Source: Telluria aromaticivorans (lineage in GTDB: Bacteria; Pseudomonadota; Gammaproteobacteria; Burkholderiales; Burkholderiaceae_D). From it: DNA of 64,000 bases. The translations under genes were made by a program, and so were the position numbers. Below are positions 25,498 through 34,293 of this stretch, one piece after another (the stretch's first letter is position 1; every line of letters starts with the position of its first letter). The stretch is from assembly GCF_013003915.1 (NCBI RefSeq), contig NZ_JABAIV010000002.1:310001-374000 (forward strand), written 5' to 3'. Below the pieces are notes generated by a model, which worked only from the letters and a program-made list of their open reading frames with translations, ran no database searches and was not told the origin of the DNA.

Positions 25498-26682
25498 ATG
25501 AACAGACAATTTCGCTTCAACAAAAAACTCATCGATGCACTCCCTCCCCACCCAGGCGACGCCAAGGCGAAGGAGAGCGAGTATTCCGATACGGAGGTTG
25601 CCGGACTGCGTATCATCGTCAATCGCCGTGGCCGCAAGTATTTCCTTTTTCGCTATTCATTTCGCGGTGCCAAGCGCAGCATGAAGCTGGGAGATTATCC
25701 GCAGATGGACGTGGCGGATGCCAGACACCGCACGCTGGACTATCGCGCCCAGATCGCTACCGGAACTGACCCACAGGCGGCGGCAACGGTCGCGTCGTCA
25801 TCACAGTTAACGCTTCGCACTTTCGTGACCGACGACTATCTACCGCACGCGTATGCCACCAAGCGCAGCGCCAAGGACGACGAAAGCAGGCTCCGCAACA
25901 TCCTGCCCGAATTCGGCGACCTTCCGCTTGGCCAAATCAGCAGCCATTCGATCCAGCAATTCCATGACCGCTTACGTTTGCAGAAGTGTGCAGCCACCGC
26001 TAACCGCCACCTCGCCTTGCTCAAGCGATGCTTCAACCTGGCCATCATCTGGGGCAAGCTGGTTGGGGCCAACCCGGTCCGTGGAATACGAATGCATCAG
26101 GAAAACAACCAGCGTCAGCGCTACCTATCCGGCGACGAACTCCGTTCATTTCTGAACGCCCTGGACGAGGAAGCGAGCCGCCCGCTTGCTGACGCGCTGC
26201 GCTTCCTGCTCATGACCGGCGCACGCCGTAACGAGGTACTGCTGGCCCGGTGGGACGCAATCGACATCGACAAGCGGCAGTGGTTCCTGCCGAACACGAA
26301 GAGCGGCAAGAGCAGGTTTGTCTTGCTCAACGATGGCGCGATCGAGCTGCTTCGCCAGCGCGATCGGCAGGCTGGGAATGTTTATGTGTTCCCCGGCAAA
26401 AACGCGGGGGAAGCCATCTGCAACCCGTACAAGGGCTTCAGGCGCGTCCTGAAACGTGCAGGGATCAGCGATCTACGGATTCATGACCTGCGGCACAGCT
26501 TCGCCAGCCTCGCGATCAACAACGGGGCCACACTCTACGAAGTGCAGCACTTGCTGGGCCACTCCGACAGCAAGACCTCGCAACGGTACGCCCACATGGC
26601 CTCGGACAACCTGCGCAAGGCCAGTGCGCATGTGTCTGCCGTAATCGCCAAGGCCCAGCCAAAAGCAATACCGGTGGCGTAA
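25498..26682 (+). CDS. Tyrosine recombinase (P4-type integrase with Arm-DNA-binding domain)
   Basis: 394 residues. The N-terminal DUF4102-like domain includes LRIIVNRRGRKYFLFRYSFRG (33-57) and MKLGDYPQMDVADAR. A core-binding domain covers about 105-200. The catalytic domain has R243 (TGARRNE), H329-xx-R332 (HDLRHS), H355 (LLGHSD) and Y364 (SQRYAH), all intact. This class typically inserts islands at tRNA 3' ends, so it is a prime candidate for mobilising the 20.7-41.4 kb element, although it lies 4.8 kb inside attL. ATG 25,498 is preceded by AAGGAC. A terminator follows directly. Confidence 0.93.
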   Translation: MNRQFRFNKKLIDALPPHPGDAKAKESEYSDTEVAGLRIIVNRRGRKYFLFRYSFRGAKRSMKLGDYPQMDVADARHRTLDYRAQIATGTDPQAAATVASSSQLTLRTFVTDDYLPHAYATKRSAKDDESRLRNILPEFGDLPLGQISSHSIQQFHDRLRLQKCAATANRHLALLKRCFNLAIIWGKLVGANPVRGIRMHQENNQRQRYLSGDELRSFLNALDEEASRPLADALRFLLMTGARRNEVLLARWDAIDIDKRQWFLPNTKSGKSRFVLLNDGAIELLRQRDRQAGNVYVFPGKNAGEAICNPYKGFRRVLKRAGISDLRIHDLRHSFASLAINNGATLYEVQHLLGHSDSKTSQRYAHMASDNLRKASAHVSAVIAKAQPKAIPVA

Positions 26683-26690
26683 ACGAAGAA

Positions 26691-26721
26691 TCGCTCAAGG
26701 GTCACTTGAGCGATTTTTTTT
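26691..26721 (+). terminator. Terminator after the integrase
   Basis: Perfect 9-bp stem TCGCTCAAG/CTTGAGCGA, 5-base loop, then TTTTTTTT. Confidence 0.92.
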
Positions 26722-26743
26722 CGTGGGGGGGGGAGGAAGCAGA

Positions 26744-28447
26744 CTAGGCCGCAATGCAGTCCAGATCAGGCCAGATCCGTTTGGTAAGGATCGCATAGCC
26801 GCGCACGCGGTTATTGCAGAACCGACATACACGCCGTCCCGGCTGCTCGATCTTGAGGGCATTCAAACCCGCCAAGTCATTGAGCATGCGCGTTGCTTCA
26901 CCTTCACCGCCGAACTCCCGGTTAAACACATCGACCGGGATGACCGTAATGTCGTCGGCCACAAACGCGACCGCCTCGCAGTCAAGCTCGGGCTTACCCA
27001 TCTGAATGTCCGCCGTGTTTTCATCAAGGAATTGGCGAACGCGGTCCAACGCCCGCGACCGTGCGCCCCACCACAGGGAAACGACCAACTTGATTGCCGC
27101 ATCAATCTTGTCCAGCGCGTCTTCATCGAAGACACCGGCCATGACCGCGATCCGACCGGCCACAACTGCGCCCGCGAAGCGCTTGACCACCCGACGCTCG
27201 CCAGGCCCGCAGTCCGGCGGCAGCAGTTCGTTCTCGATATCCGGCGCCATCGCCAACAAGTCGTTCACCACGTCCGGGTTATCGCAGCAGTACTGGATGA
27301 TGGCTTCCCCTGCCGTACCGTACTGCTCGCCACATGCGCGCTTGAGATGACTGGTCGCGGCGTTGAACGAGTCGAACGAACTGAAGCAGTTCAGCACGCC
27401 AACATCACCGATTGGAATATCGATAGCCCGGTCCGACTGACCGCCATGCATGGGCTTCCCACTGGCCGCGATAGTATCGGCAATCGACACTTCGGCCGAC
27501 ACAATAACGTTCGACTGCCAGCGCTCGCGTGCCGCCGCCTCACCGGTCGAAGTCATGCGATGCTTGCCTTCGCCCGAAGCCATCATGTAGCACGCCTGAT
27601 AGACAATCGACGCACTGCCCTCGGTCAATTCATCGAGCAGCACCGGCAAGGGGCTGTACCTGCCCAAGAGCACCTCGAAGCCATTGAGGGTGCCGTTGAA
27701 TCGGGCGATATACGCGACATCCTGCACCTGCGCACCCTGCGCTGGATCAACCGCATTTCCAAAGATGCTGGCGGCGCATTGTTGCACGAGGGTCTTGCCA
27801 AGTCCCTTCGGCCCACAGAGATTATAGAGACTCGAACTGAGACCAAGACGGTCCAGGAAAGGGCTGCCGATCGAAATACAGGTCATCGCCAACATGATCG
27901 GGTTCGCGACAATGAGCGTACCGATCTGCGTGCGCCAGCCCTCCGGCGTCCCGCGCGATTGCATTGCACTGTCGCGGGAACACTCGACCCAAAAGCTGTC
28001 CACATCGATGCCGCTGCTGGCGATCAGCTTCTTCCCGGTGAAGAATGCGCGATGGCCGGCGACCCAGCGTGGACTCTTCACCAGCTCGCGTGCTGCGAGC
28101 TTGCCCGCAGTCACCGCCGACGCGAGCAGGTACTTCGACGCATGCTGTGCATGACAGACGACAATACCGCGCGCGCCGAGGATTTCGCAGATTGCCTTGG
28201 GATTGGACAGCTTCGCCATTTCGACCCTCACCATGCAGGGCTTCGCCCCCTTGACGAACGGTGAAATTGCAATTGCGCAGGTGGTGGTGTTGGTCGCAGG
28301 ATCGAACACGAACCCTTCCACGTAAGCTTCGCCCATCATGACGGTCAGGTAACGATCCTTACCTTCATCGAACTGGACCGAACCATTCTGGGTAATATAG
28401 TTGCCGACCTTGCCGGTGGCCGCGGTCGAAATGCTGGGCTTATTCAT
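26744..28447 (-). CDS. DUF927 domain protein (element replication/helicase-like ATPase)
   Basis: 567 residues. The central region (about residues 120-420) matches the DUF927 pattern: RWVAGHRAFFTGKKLI, then LYNLCGPKGLGKTLVQQCAA with a Walker A-like GPKGLGKT, then PVLLDELTEGS as Walker B. The C-terminus is a separate domain ending in a Cys pair (RRVCRFCNNR). Such proteins accompany integrases and AlpA regulators in satellites and integrative elements and are thought to act in replication. I start at ATG 28,447 (MNKPSISTAATG) after GGAAGAGAG; an open extension of 17 codons is rejected. It lies 10 bases downstream of the AlpA-like gene. Confidence 0.8.
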   Translation of the reverse strand: MNKPSISTAATGKVGNYITQNGSVQFDEGKDRYLTVMMGEAYVEGFVFDPATNTTTCAIAISPFVKGAKPCMVRVEMAKLSNPKAICEILGARGIVVCHAQHASKYLLASAVTAGKLAARELVKSPRWVAGHRAFFTGKKLIASSGIDVDSFWVECSRDSAMQSRGTPEGWRTQIGTLIVANPIMLAMTCISIGSPFLDRLGLSSSLYNLCGPKGLGKTLVQQCAASIFGNAVDPAQGAQVQDVAYIARFNGTLNGFEVLLGRYSPLPVLLDELTEGSASIVYQACYMMASGEGKHRMTSTGEAAARERWQSNVIVSAEVSIADTIAASGKPMHGGQSDRAIDIPIGDVGVLNCFSSFDSFNAATSHLKRACGEQYGTAGEAIIQYCCDNPDVVNDLLAMAPDIENELLPPDCGPGERRVVKRFAGAVVAGRIAVMAGVFDEDALDKIDAAIKLVVSLWWGARSRALDRVRQFLDENTADIQMGKPELDCEAVAFVADDITVIPVDVFNREFGGEGEATRMLNDLAGLNALKIEQPGRRVCRFCNNRVRGYAILTKRIWPDLDCIAA

Positions 28448-28457
28448 ACTCTCTTCC

Positions 28458-28646
28458 TTACACGTTTCTCTTCGATTCGGTCCATGCGTACACGTCACCG
28501 CGCGCGTAGCGCACCGACCTGCCCACCTTGACGAAAGGGATCTGGGGGCCCAACCCGGTGGACCGAGCCTTCTCCAGGGTCTGCGGCGCGATGCGTAACA
28601 GCGTGGCTACTTCTTTCGTGGTCAAAAAACTGCTCAGTTCGTGCAT
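28458..28646 (-). CDS. AlpA/excisionase-type helix-turn-helix protein
   Basis: 62 residues: MHELSSFLTTKEVATLLRIA then PQTLEKARSTGLGP...FVKVGRSVRYARGDVYAW. This is the MerR/Xis winged-helix layout of AlpA regulators, which activate integrase genes or act as recombination directionality factors. ATG 28,646 has CAGGAG seven bases upstream; a 15-codon upstream extension is rejected. It is followed by the DUF927 gene in one transcript. Confidence 0.88.
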   Translation of the reverse strand: MHELSSFLTTKEVATLLRIAPQTLEKARSTGLGPQIPFVKVGRSVRYARGDVYAWTESKRNV

Positions 28647-28983
28647 CTGATTCTCCTGTGGGATTGCGCTTAAAAAATTCAGCGTTCTCATCTTAATTCG
28701 GCCACACGATCAAAGAAAGACCTTTTAAAACAGTGACTTAACGTCGCGAAGGTGGTGCGCCGGGTCGGTTCCCTGGCCGTCCTAACGGGCGGAAAGGACT
28801 TCGACCAGCCGCGTCCTAGCAAGTCGTTCAGGCCCCGAAAAATCGGCTGCATCCCGTTACTTCCGCCAGCCAAGGTGAATTTCGCACTGTTTTTTCGCCC
28901 GTTCCGGCACGGCACCTGCCGGTGCTCAGCCATAAAATATTTTTTAGCTGTTGTCGATAAGCGACAAATTAGGCCGCATCCCG

Positions 28984-30165
28984 TCACACCAGCCCGCCAA
29001 CCAAATTGTTTGCATCGATCAATGCTTGGTCTTGCAGGTGTGCGTAGCGTGCAGCGGTCACGTTCGGCGACGAATGACGAAGCGCCTTCGAGACCGTAAA
29101 CAGCGGCACGCCCGCGTTGACGGCGATCGATGCCCAGGTTCTGCGGAGGTCATGGATGGTGAATGCGTTAATACCCGCACTCGCGCAGATGCGCTCGAAC
29201 GCTTTCGCGGGACGGGTCATGGGTTTGGTGGGATCCTTGCCCGGAAACAGGTAGCCATTCTTACGATTACCGATCACGTCACGCAGCAGTTGCACAACAG
29301 CCGAACTAAGGCAGATATGCGCGGCCTTGCCCGACTTGGTCATGGGCAGATACCACACGCCACTATCGAGGTTGATGTCCGCCACCTTCGCGCCCAGCGC
29401 TTCCCCGAGTCGAGCCGCCGTCAGGAAGAGCAGCATAAACAGCGAAGCAGCAGCCCGGTTACTCTCGCCCTTGCACGCCGCCTTAAACGCAAGGCGTTCG
29501 GCGGAGTCAAGCACGCGGGTGCGGATATTCAGTTCCAACAGCGGGCGAATGTGTTTGGCGGGACTTTTCGGGCACAGGTCGTTCTCAACGGCGTGACGCC
29601 AGATCGCCTTAAGCAAGGCGAGGTAGCGATTTACAGTAGCGGGCGACAGCTCTTCCTGCTCGCGCAGCATATCGAGGAAGGCGACGATGTTCGACGACTT
29701 GATTGCCGCCAGCGGCATGTGGCCAAACTCGCTCGACAGCCAACGCTCGAATTTTTGAACGTCGTCCTTGATGCTGCGCTTACGGTTCTTCACGGCTGGA
29801 TAGTAGTGATCGGACCACAGCTGGCCAAACGTTATGCCGTTGCGGCTGGCGGAACGCGGGTCAATCCCCTGCCCTGCCTGGATGCGAATAGCCGCGCATG
29901 CCGAACGGGCCTGCTCGACCGTGAACTGAGGGCTGTAGTCCCCGAGTGCCAACGACAGGCGTTGTCCGTGGAGGATGGGGCGCGAGCGGAAATTGATGCG
30001 TCCGCCGCGATACAGAACCGCGATAAGACCGACGCATTTCGTGTCGTAGCAGTCGAGCTGATCCTTATCGCTATAGGCGAGAAACCAAGTCAGGGCGGCG
30101 TTAAGGCTCGCTTTCGTGAAGCAAAACTTGGTCGAGAAATTGTTGGCATTCGTCTCTGGTGGCAT
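28984..30165 (-). CDS. Second tyrosine recombinase
   Basis: 393 residues. The N-terminal Arm-type domain (LDCYDTKCVGLIAVLYRGGR...LALGDYSP) and core domain (about 110-205) are followed by a catalytic domain with R252 (TAARLGE), H338-xx-R341 (HDLRRT), H364 (LRHSS) and Y374 (AARYAH). All catalytic residues are present, with LRRT and LRHS variants. It is clearly different from the integrase at 25.5 kb. With the AlpA-like and DUF927 genes on the same strand it forms a compact satellite-like module, possibly a second element inside the island. Confidence 0.92.
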   Translation of the reverse strand: MPPETNANNFSTKFCFTKASLNAALTWFLAYSDKDQLDCYDTKCVGLIAVLYRGGRINFRSRPILHGQRLSLALGDYSPQFTVEQARSACAAIRIQAGQGIDPRSASRNGITFGQLWSDHYYPAVKNRKRSIKDDVQKFERWLSSEFGHMPLAAIKSSNIVAFLDMLREQEELSPATVNRYLALLKAIWRHAVENDLCPKSPAKHIRPLLELNIRTRVLDSAERLAFKAACKGESNRAAASLFMLLFLTAARLGEALGAKVADINLDSGVWYLPMTKSGKAAHICLSSAVVQLLRDVIGNRKNGYLFPGKDPTKPMTRPAKAFERICASAGINAFTIHDLRRTWASIAVNAGVPLFTVSKALRHSSPNVTAARYAHLQDQALIDANNLVGGLV

Positions 30166-30745
30166 GCTGATAGTCCTCTACTAGAACTACCGGGATCAAT
30201 CATACCGGCTGACTATCTGGAGCGCATCCCACACCGTCAAGTTCGATCAAGGAACGGGCGCGAATAGCGTGGCAATTTCCAACATGCGGCTACTTGGTTG
30301 GCCAATTCGTAACCCGAGGGCACGAACACGCTACCCATGCGCACTGTGCAATCAGGTCGAATAGCACGGGCGATTCGCCGCACTGGTTGACCTGCCGGGC
30401 TAAATATAAATCAGGAACTGTCCTGGGCCGCCCTCCAATCCGCATAGCGTCTACAATGCTCTTGCCGCAGTGACCCAACTGGGCAAATTCCCATCCGGGC
30501 CATCGCGAACAATATCGGGAGAGGCTGGCTTCGCTTAAACTCCACGCGGCTCGACGTGTTGCTGCTCTATGGGGTGCAAATGTGCAGGTAGAGCTGTGAT
30601 AGCGATACTTCATTCACCCGCTCGAAATTGCTGTGCAGGTGTGCAGCGCGCACACGGCGATTTCTTATCGATAGTCGCCCGACGTCTGCTCGTCAAATTA
30701 TATGGACAGTCCGCCTCGTCCTTCTTCGGAGGAAGCTCGCGAATG
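30166..30745. other. Intergenic stretch of the island
   Basis: 580 bases. A 107-codon minus frame (30,290-30,613) contains an HTH-like stretch SLSEASLSRYCSRW, but it has no start signal and overlaps the 9-bp repeats. The right end carries CTCGCGAATGC at 30,731, an 11-base match to the 89-bp repeats. No confident gene. Confidence 0.35.
30571..30648 (+). repeat. Two clusters of tandem 9-bp GTGCARG-type units
   Basis: 30,571-30,588 reads GGGGTGCAA ATGTGCAGG. 30,631-30,648 reads CTGTGCAGG TGTGCAGCG. The same orientation as all other clusters in the island. Confidence 0.65.
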
Positions 30746-31084
30746 CTATATTGATACAGGCGAAAAGACCTTATTAAGGACCGGCATGCATCCAGTATGT
30801 TCGATATGCGTGTTCAACCACGTGCGCTCGACCTTATTAATGTCCGCGCATGCGTACCAATAGAATAAAATCGCTCTTCCCGCTGAAGTAACATTAACTT
30901 TTTCAGGAGTATCCAAATGATTGCGCATTCGTTTGCGCAAATTTTTGGCAAGCCCGACATACAATACAACGCCTGAAAAAGTGGTTAGGACATAACAGCC
31001 TGCCTTATTAGGAATGAAGGCTTCGCGGCTAAGACGAAAAGCCTCCTTGTTTTTTGGCGAGGGCGAAAGCTGCTCTACGTTCAT
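30746..31084 (-). CDS. GIY-YIG family nuclease
   Basis: 112 residues. The GIY-YIG core is clear: GCYVLTTFSGVVLYVGLAKN (first two strands), LRKRMRNHL (Arg helix with His), then VERTWLNTHIEH (Glu helix) and PVLN (Asn). It is a minimal single-domain endonuclease with no DNA-binding addition, so specificity probably comes from a partner. Its ATG overlaps the stop of the DGQHR gene by 4 bases (ATGA), implying translational coupling and joint function. Confidence 0.88.
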   Translation of the reverse strand: MNVEQLSPSPKNKEAFRLSREAFIPNKAGCYVLTTFSGVVLYVGLAKNLRKRMRNHLDTPEKVNVTSAGRAILFYWYACADINKVERTWLNTHIEHTGCMPVLNKVFSPVSI

Positions 31085-32538
31085 ATTTCAATCGTTGCGT
31101 TCATCGACGTAGCATGTAGTGCTTTCGTCATTGCATGGAAAACTTGGTTAATTGCGCCAGCATTCAGGCCACTACCCTGGCCGCCCTTCTTCCACCAGTC
31201 TGGATGGCTAACCCCGGCATATTCACCATCGACATTTTCCAAACAGCGCTTCATCAGCGCATCCATAGAAGCGACAGTATACTTACCCGTATCCTGAAGT
31301 TTGGTGAAAAATGGTATCGAAAACTTGCAAAATAGTTCTACACCATTATATTTATACAGGGTACTAGAGTTGCCATCATCTAAATTATTGGCAATAGCAG
31401 TCCAATAATTCAAAAATATGCGCTTCTCTTTATCAAAATCGTTAAGGACCGACAAAGGGTTATTTGCTGTAAGCAAGTACTTTACGATAGCCTTAACAAA
31501 GGAGTGTTGGTTCACGGTGGACTTGTCGCCGTCGGCATTAGCCATATGAATTTTTTTGAACCAAGGGGAGTCGGCAGTATCGTTGAGATAATCCACGTAC
31601 TTTACTGCCTTATCGACTTCACCTTTTTGCACGGTGTTAAGAATCCATTTCGGCAAACTCGGCAAGTCTTCTTCAACCTCGAATGCAGCACTGAGCCTCG
31701 CCAATATGCGCTGCTCGACCGATTTATCCACGCTCTTTTGAGTAGTATTAACGATTAGAAAATGGCACATTTGGGCGATTTTTGGCAAACTTACCGCAAT
31801 ATTCACCGGAACTTCAAAATCTAAAACCCGGTCGTCCTTTTCCATGGCCAGCCTAAGCCCTTCGAGCCGGTGCTGTCCATCCACAACACTAAAAGGCCCG
31901 GTTGCGGCACTATCAATTTCCAGCGTATTATTTTTTTCATCGAACTGGATATCATTGTGAGTAGCAAGAAAAATCGAGGTAGGGAGAAACACGTCGTTAC
32001 TATCCTGACCTTTAAGAATATAGTCGGCTAACTTCTTAGCACGGGCACGGTTCAGCAAACGCTGATAACCCTTGCTTTCGGTATCTTCCGGGTCCAATGT
32101 TTCTACACTATAGAAACCCTCGGACATGAGATCGCATACTTTCATGGAAGTGGTATAGAGCAAGAGGTCGCCTTGACGAACACGGGCAGCAGCAATATTC
32201 AACTTAGTCATAGGGATGAACTTTGTGGTTGATGGTTGGGAGTTGACGAGCAGGTTTTCGCCCAACGCGGCATCGGGGTCATGAGCGGCCATTCGTATGA
32301 CGACAGGTTTTTTGGTTTTATCGAGAATAAACGCCCGGTTTAACCGGGTTGCCCCGTAGACCTGCGCTAAGAGCGCGTGTTCAAGGTCAGCGTAATTTCC
32401 TCGCTCAACGTGCATTTTATGACGTTCAGTTGCATAAAATTCAGGATAGTAGCTCTTGATCACTTCGCGGATTCCTTGCGGGGTGATCCCGGTGCTGGCG
32501 GCTGCGACTATTTCCTTAACAACGTCCGAGAAACCCAT
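31081..32538 (-). CDS. DGQHR-domain protein (DndB/ParB-like fold)
   Basis: 485 residues. The motif VVDGQHRLEGL (218-228) defines the DGQHR family, related to DndB/DptB of phosphorothioate DNA modification and to other restriction-linked proteins. Downstream, FLIVNTTQKSVDKSVEQRI fits the second conserved block. Residues 1-65 form an extra N-terminal helical domain. Dnd or 7-deazaguanine modification genes are not in this window, so this is a stand-alone two-gene unit with the GIY-YIG nuclease. Base composition is low-GC. A defence role is an inference from the island context. Confidence 0.82.
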   Translation of the reverse strand: MGFSDVVKEIVAAASTGITPQGIREVIKSYYPEFYATERHKMHVERGNYADLEHALLAQVYGATRLNRAFILDKTKKPVVIRMAAHDPDAALGENLLVNSQPSTTKFIPMTKLNIAAARVRQGDLLLYTTSMKVCDLMSEGFYSVETLDPEDTESKGYQRLLNRARAKKLADYILKGQDSNDVFLPTSIFLATHNDIQFDEKNNTLEIDSAATGPFSVVDGQHRLEGLRLAMEKDDRVLDFEVPVNIAVSLPKIAQMCHFLIVNTTQKSVDKSVEQRILARLSAAFEVEEDLPSLPKWILNTVQKGEVDKAVKYVDYLNDTADSPWFKKIHMANADGDKSTVNQHSFVKAIVKYLLTANNPLSVLNDFDKEKRIFLNYWTAIANNLDDGNSSTLYKYNGVELFCKFSIPFFTKLQDTGKYTVASMDALMKRCLENVDGEYAGVSHPDWWKKGGQGSGLNAGAINQVFHAMTKALHATSMNATIEI

Positions 32539-32576
32539 ATTGTGCCTATTGTTCGAGTGAATATTTCCTCTCTGAA

Positions 32577-32582
32577 ATTATA
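32577..32582 (-). promoter_or_regulatory. -10 box for the DGQHR/GIY-YIG operon
   Basis: Perfect TATAAT on the minus strand, about 40 bases ahead of the ATG. The hexamer 17 bases upstream (CAGTCA) is a poor -35 box. Confidence 0.4.
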
Positions 32583-32756
32583 GCGGAAAAGGACTTATGT
32601 GACTGACTGTCCAGTACTTTTTATGAGAGCCCCTTCCCTTGCTCGCTGTGCAGGATGGGCGGGGGTATACGGAGCCAGGGACCTCACCGGCCACTGTCCG
32701 ACGTACCGAATTTAACGGGATGGCGCAGATATATTATTGATTGGTAGTACCCATCG

Positions 32757-32795
32757 AAGCCCCAAGCCCGACTGCGGACTTGGGGCTTTTTCCAT
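32757..32795 (+). terminator. Hairpin with T-run
   Basis: Stem AAGCCCCAAG/CTTGGGGCTT with a 12-base loop, then TTTCC. No gene on this strand ends just before it; it may insulate the next small gene. Confidence 0.65.
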
Positions 32796-32826
32796 TGGCG
32801 TAACATCACGAAAGCTCTGAGGAATA

Positions 32827-32991
32827 ATGAAAATCACCGCAAGCCCGACCTGGCAATGGTCAAGCACTAAACCCATCGGATCGCCCACGACCACCCGATC
32901 GAGCAATGTTCCTACCTCGCTCCCAGACATTAAGCAGGCGCTGCTACCGCGCAGTCTCGATGTGTCGTTCGCACTGAGCTACCGCCGCTAG
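32827..32991 (+). CDS. Small phage-like hypothetical protein
   Basis: 54 residues, MKITASPTWQWSS...DIKQALLPRSLDVSFALSYRR. GAGGAATA precedes the ATG at good distance. It lies between two terminator hairpins, so it could be an independent unit. The family is not recognised; too short for firm support. Confidence 0.4.
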   Translation: MKITASPTWQWSSTKPIGSPTTTRSSNVPTSLPDIKQALLPRSLDVSFALSYRR

Positions 32992-33055
32992 TAGCCCACA
33001 TCGACAACAGGCGGCGTCACCGCGCCGCTGTGGAGGCTGTGCAAGCGAAGACCCG

Positions 33056-33088
33056 AAGCCCCGCACTGACTATCGGTGCGGGGCTTTG
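33056..33088 (+). terminator. Terminator after the small gene
   Basis: Stem AGCCCCGCA/TGCGGGGCT with an 11-base loop, followed by TTG. The T-run is short. Confidence 0.6.
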
Positions 33089-33125
33089 TCGTATCCCATC
33101 CATTTAAGAACACTACACGAACCCT

Positions 33126-33689
33126 ATGAATCGCACAGATACCCAATACACCGGTCACGGCTCCGAAGAAGCAACCGTAACCCCTGCCGCACAGCCCTGC
33201 TGGCTGCTCAAGACGGCGAAGGCTCCGAAGCTGGGCAAGCACGCCGAAGGCGGGATTGCCTACCAGATCGCGACCGGTAGCGATCGTCAAGAGCCAATGA
33301 TTCAGATTGCCGGCAACGATGGGGGCGGCTACTTCAGTAAAGAGGCTATCTGCTTCAGCCGCGTTGTGGCGTGTCTCGTTCAGCATCCGAAGGGCGAGCC
33401 GTTCCCTTCCAAGTTGTTCCAAGGCGCGTTCGCAGGGCGGTCGAGCAATAACGCAGGATTTCTCGCCGCTATCCTCCGTGCCGAAGGGTTGCTTGCCGCC
33501 GCACCCGAAACCGAAGGTCGTCACCTCATATCCGGTGATTGGATGGCTTGGAAGGCCGCGCTACTCGCCGAACCGGGCCAGGCCATTAATACCCCTCCAG
33601 TAGCACAGCCAGACAGTTCACCTGAAAGCGAAATCGCTGCAAGTGCTACTGAGGAAGAGAAAGCACCACCTCGACGCGGCAAGAAGTAG
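33126..33689 (+). CDS. Unrecognised island protein
   Basis: 187 residues, soluble. The stretch QPCWLLKTAKAPKLGKHAEG and a compact domain to about residue 145 (GDWMAWKAALLAE) are followed by an acidic then basic, low-complexity tail ending PPRRGKK. It looks like a small DNA- or protein-binding accessory protein of integrative elements. First of three same-strand genes (33,126, 33,713, 34,294) with gaps of 23 and 32 bases, likely one operon. Function unknown. Confidence 0.7.
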   Translation: MNRTDTQYTGHGSEEATVTPAAQPCWLLKTAKAPKLGKHAEGGIAYQIATGSDRQEPMIQIAGNDGGGYFSKEAICFSRVVACLVQHPKGEPFPSKLFQGAFAGRSSNNAGFLAAILRAEGLLAAAPETEGRHLISGDWMAWKAALLAEPGQAINTPPVAQPDSSPESEIAASATEEEKAPPRRGKK

Positions 33690-33712
33690 ACCATCAATTA
33701 CCGCCAAGGCCC

Positions 33713-34261
33713 ATGAGAGTGAACAGCAACGATCCAACTGGGCGACAAACCGGGCTGCTGGTGAGCTACTTGATGCGCACACCGAACATCTACATTTTCG
33801 GCGGCATGTTGAAGCACATCGTCTGCCCGGTCACGCATCCCAACTTCACAGACATAGACTTGATCGCCATCGATGTGGCCGAACTTGACCGCATCCGGGA
33901 TGCCTTCGCATACATGTTCAGAGAGCTTCCAAGAATCGGAACCGGCCCGCGCTATTTCATCGGCAAGTCAAAGCAGAGCGCCAAACCAATCCAGCTCGTC
34001 CTAATGCGCTGCCATCGCCACGCGATGCAGTTCGTGATCGAAGGTCCGCAATACGACATTGACCGGGCCGCCTACTGCAACGGCCAGTTTTACTTCGATC
34101 CGGCCCTTGGAGAAGAAGCCATCAGAGCTGCCATCACGGCCAAGCGGGCAACGCGTAAACAAGGCCACCGCAACATGACGCACTTCGCGCCGCATCGCCA
34201 GCAGATCGAGCAGCGGCACAGGCTCAAGCTCATGCGAAAGGGCTTTACGATCATCGACTAA
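33713..34261 (+). CDS. Nucleotidyltransferase-fold-like protein
   Basis: 182 residues. IYIFGGMLKHIVCPVTHPNF followed by TDIDLIAID resembles the GG...DxD core of nucleotidyltransferases (GG motif, then two metal-binding Asp in TDIDL). The C-terminal 45 residues are basic and helical. The resemblance is at motif level only, and the third acidic residue cannot be placed. Function unknown; middle gene of a three-gene cargo unit. Confidence 0.65.
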   Translation: MRVNSNDPTGRQTGLLVSYLMRTPNIYIFGGMLKHIVCPVTHPNFTDIDLIAIDVAELDRIRDAFAYMFRELPRIGTGPRYFIGKSKQSAKPIQLVLMRCHRHAMQFVIEGPQYDIDRAAYCNGQFYFDPALGEEAIRAAITAKRATRKQGHRNMTHFAPHRQQIEQRHRLKLMRKGFTIID

Positions 34262-34293
34262 CCCATCCACTTTATCCACAGAAAGATAACCAG

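Noticed and set aside
30290..30613. 107-codon minus frame with an HTH-like stretch
   Set aside because: No start signal, odd Cys/Trp composition and overlap with repeat units. It may be decayed, but I cannot support it as a gene.
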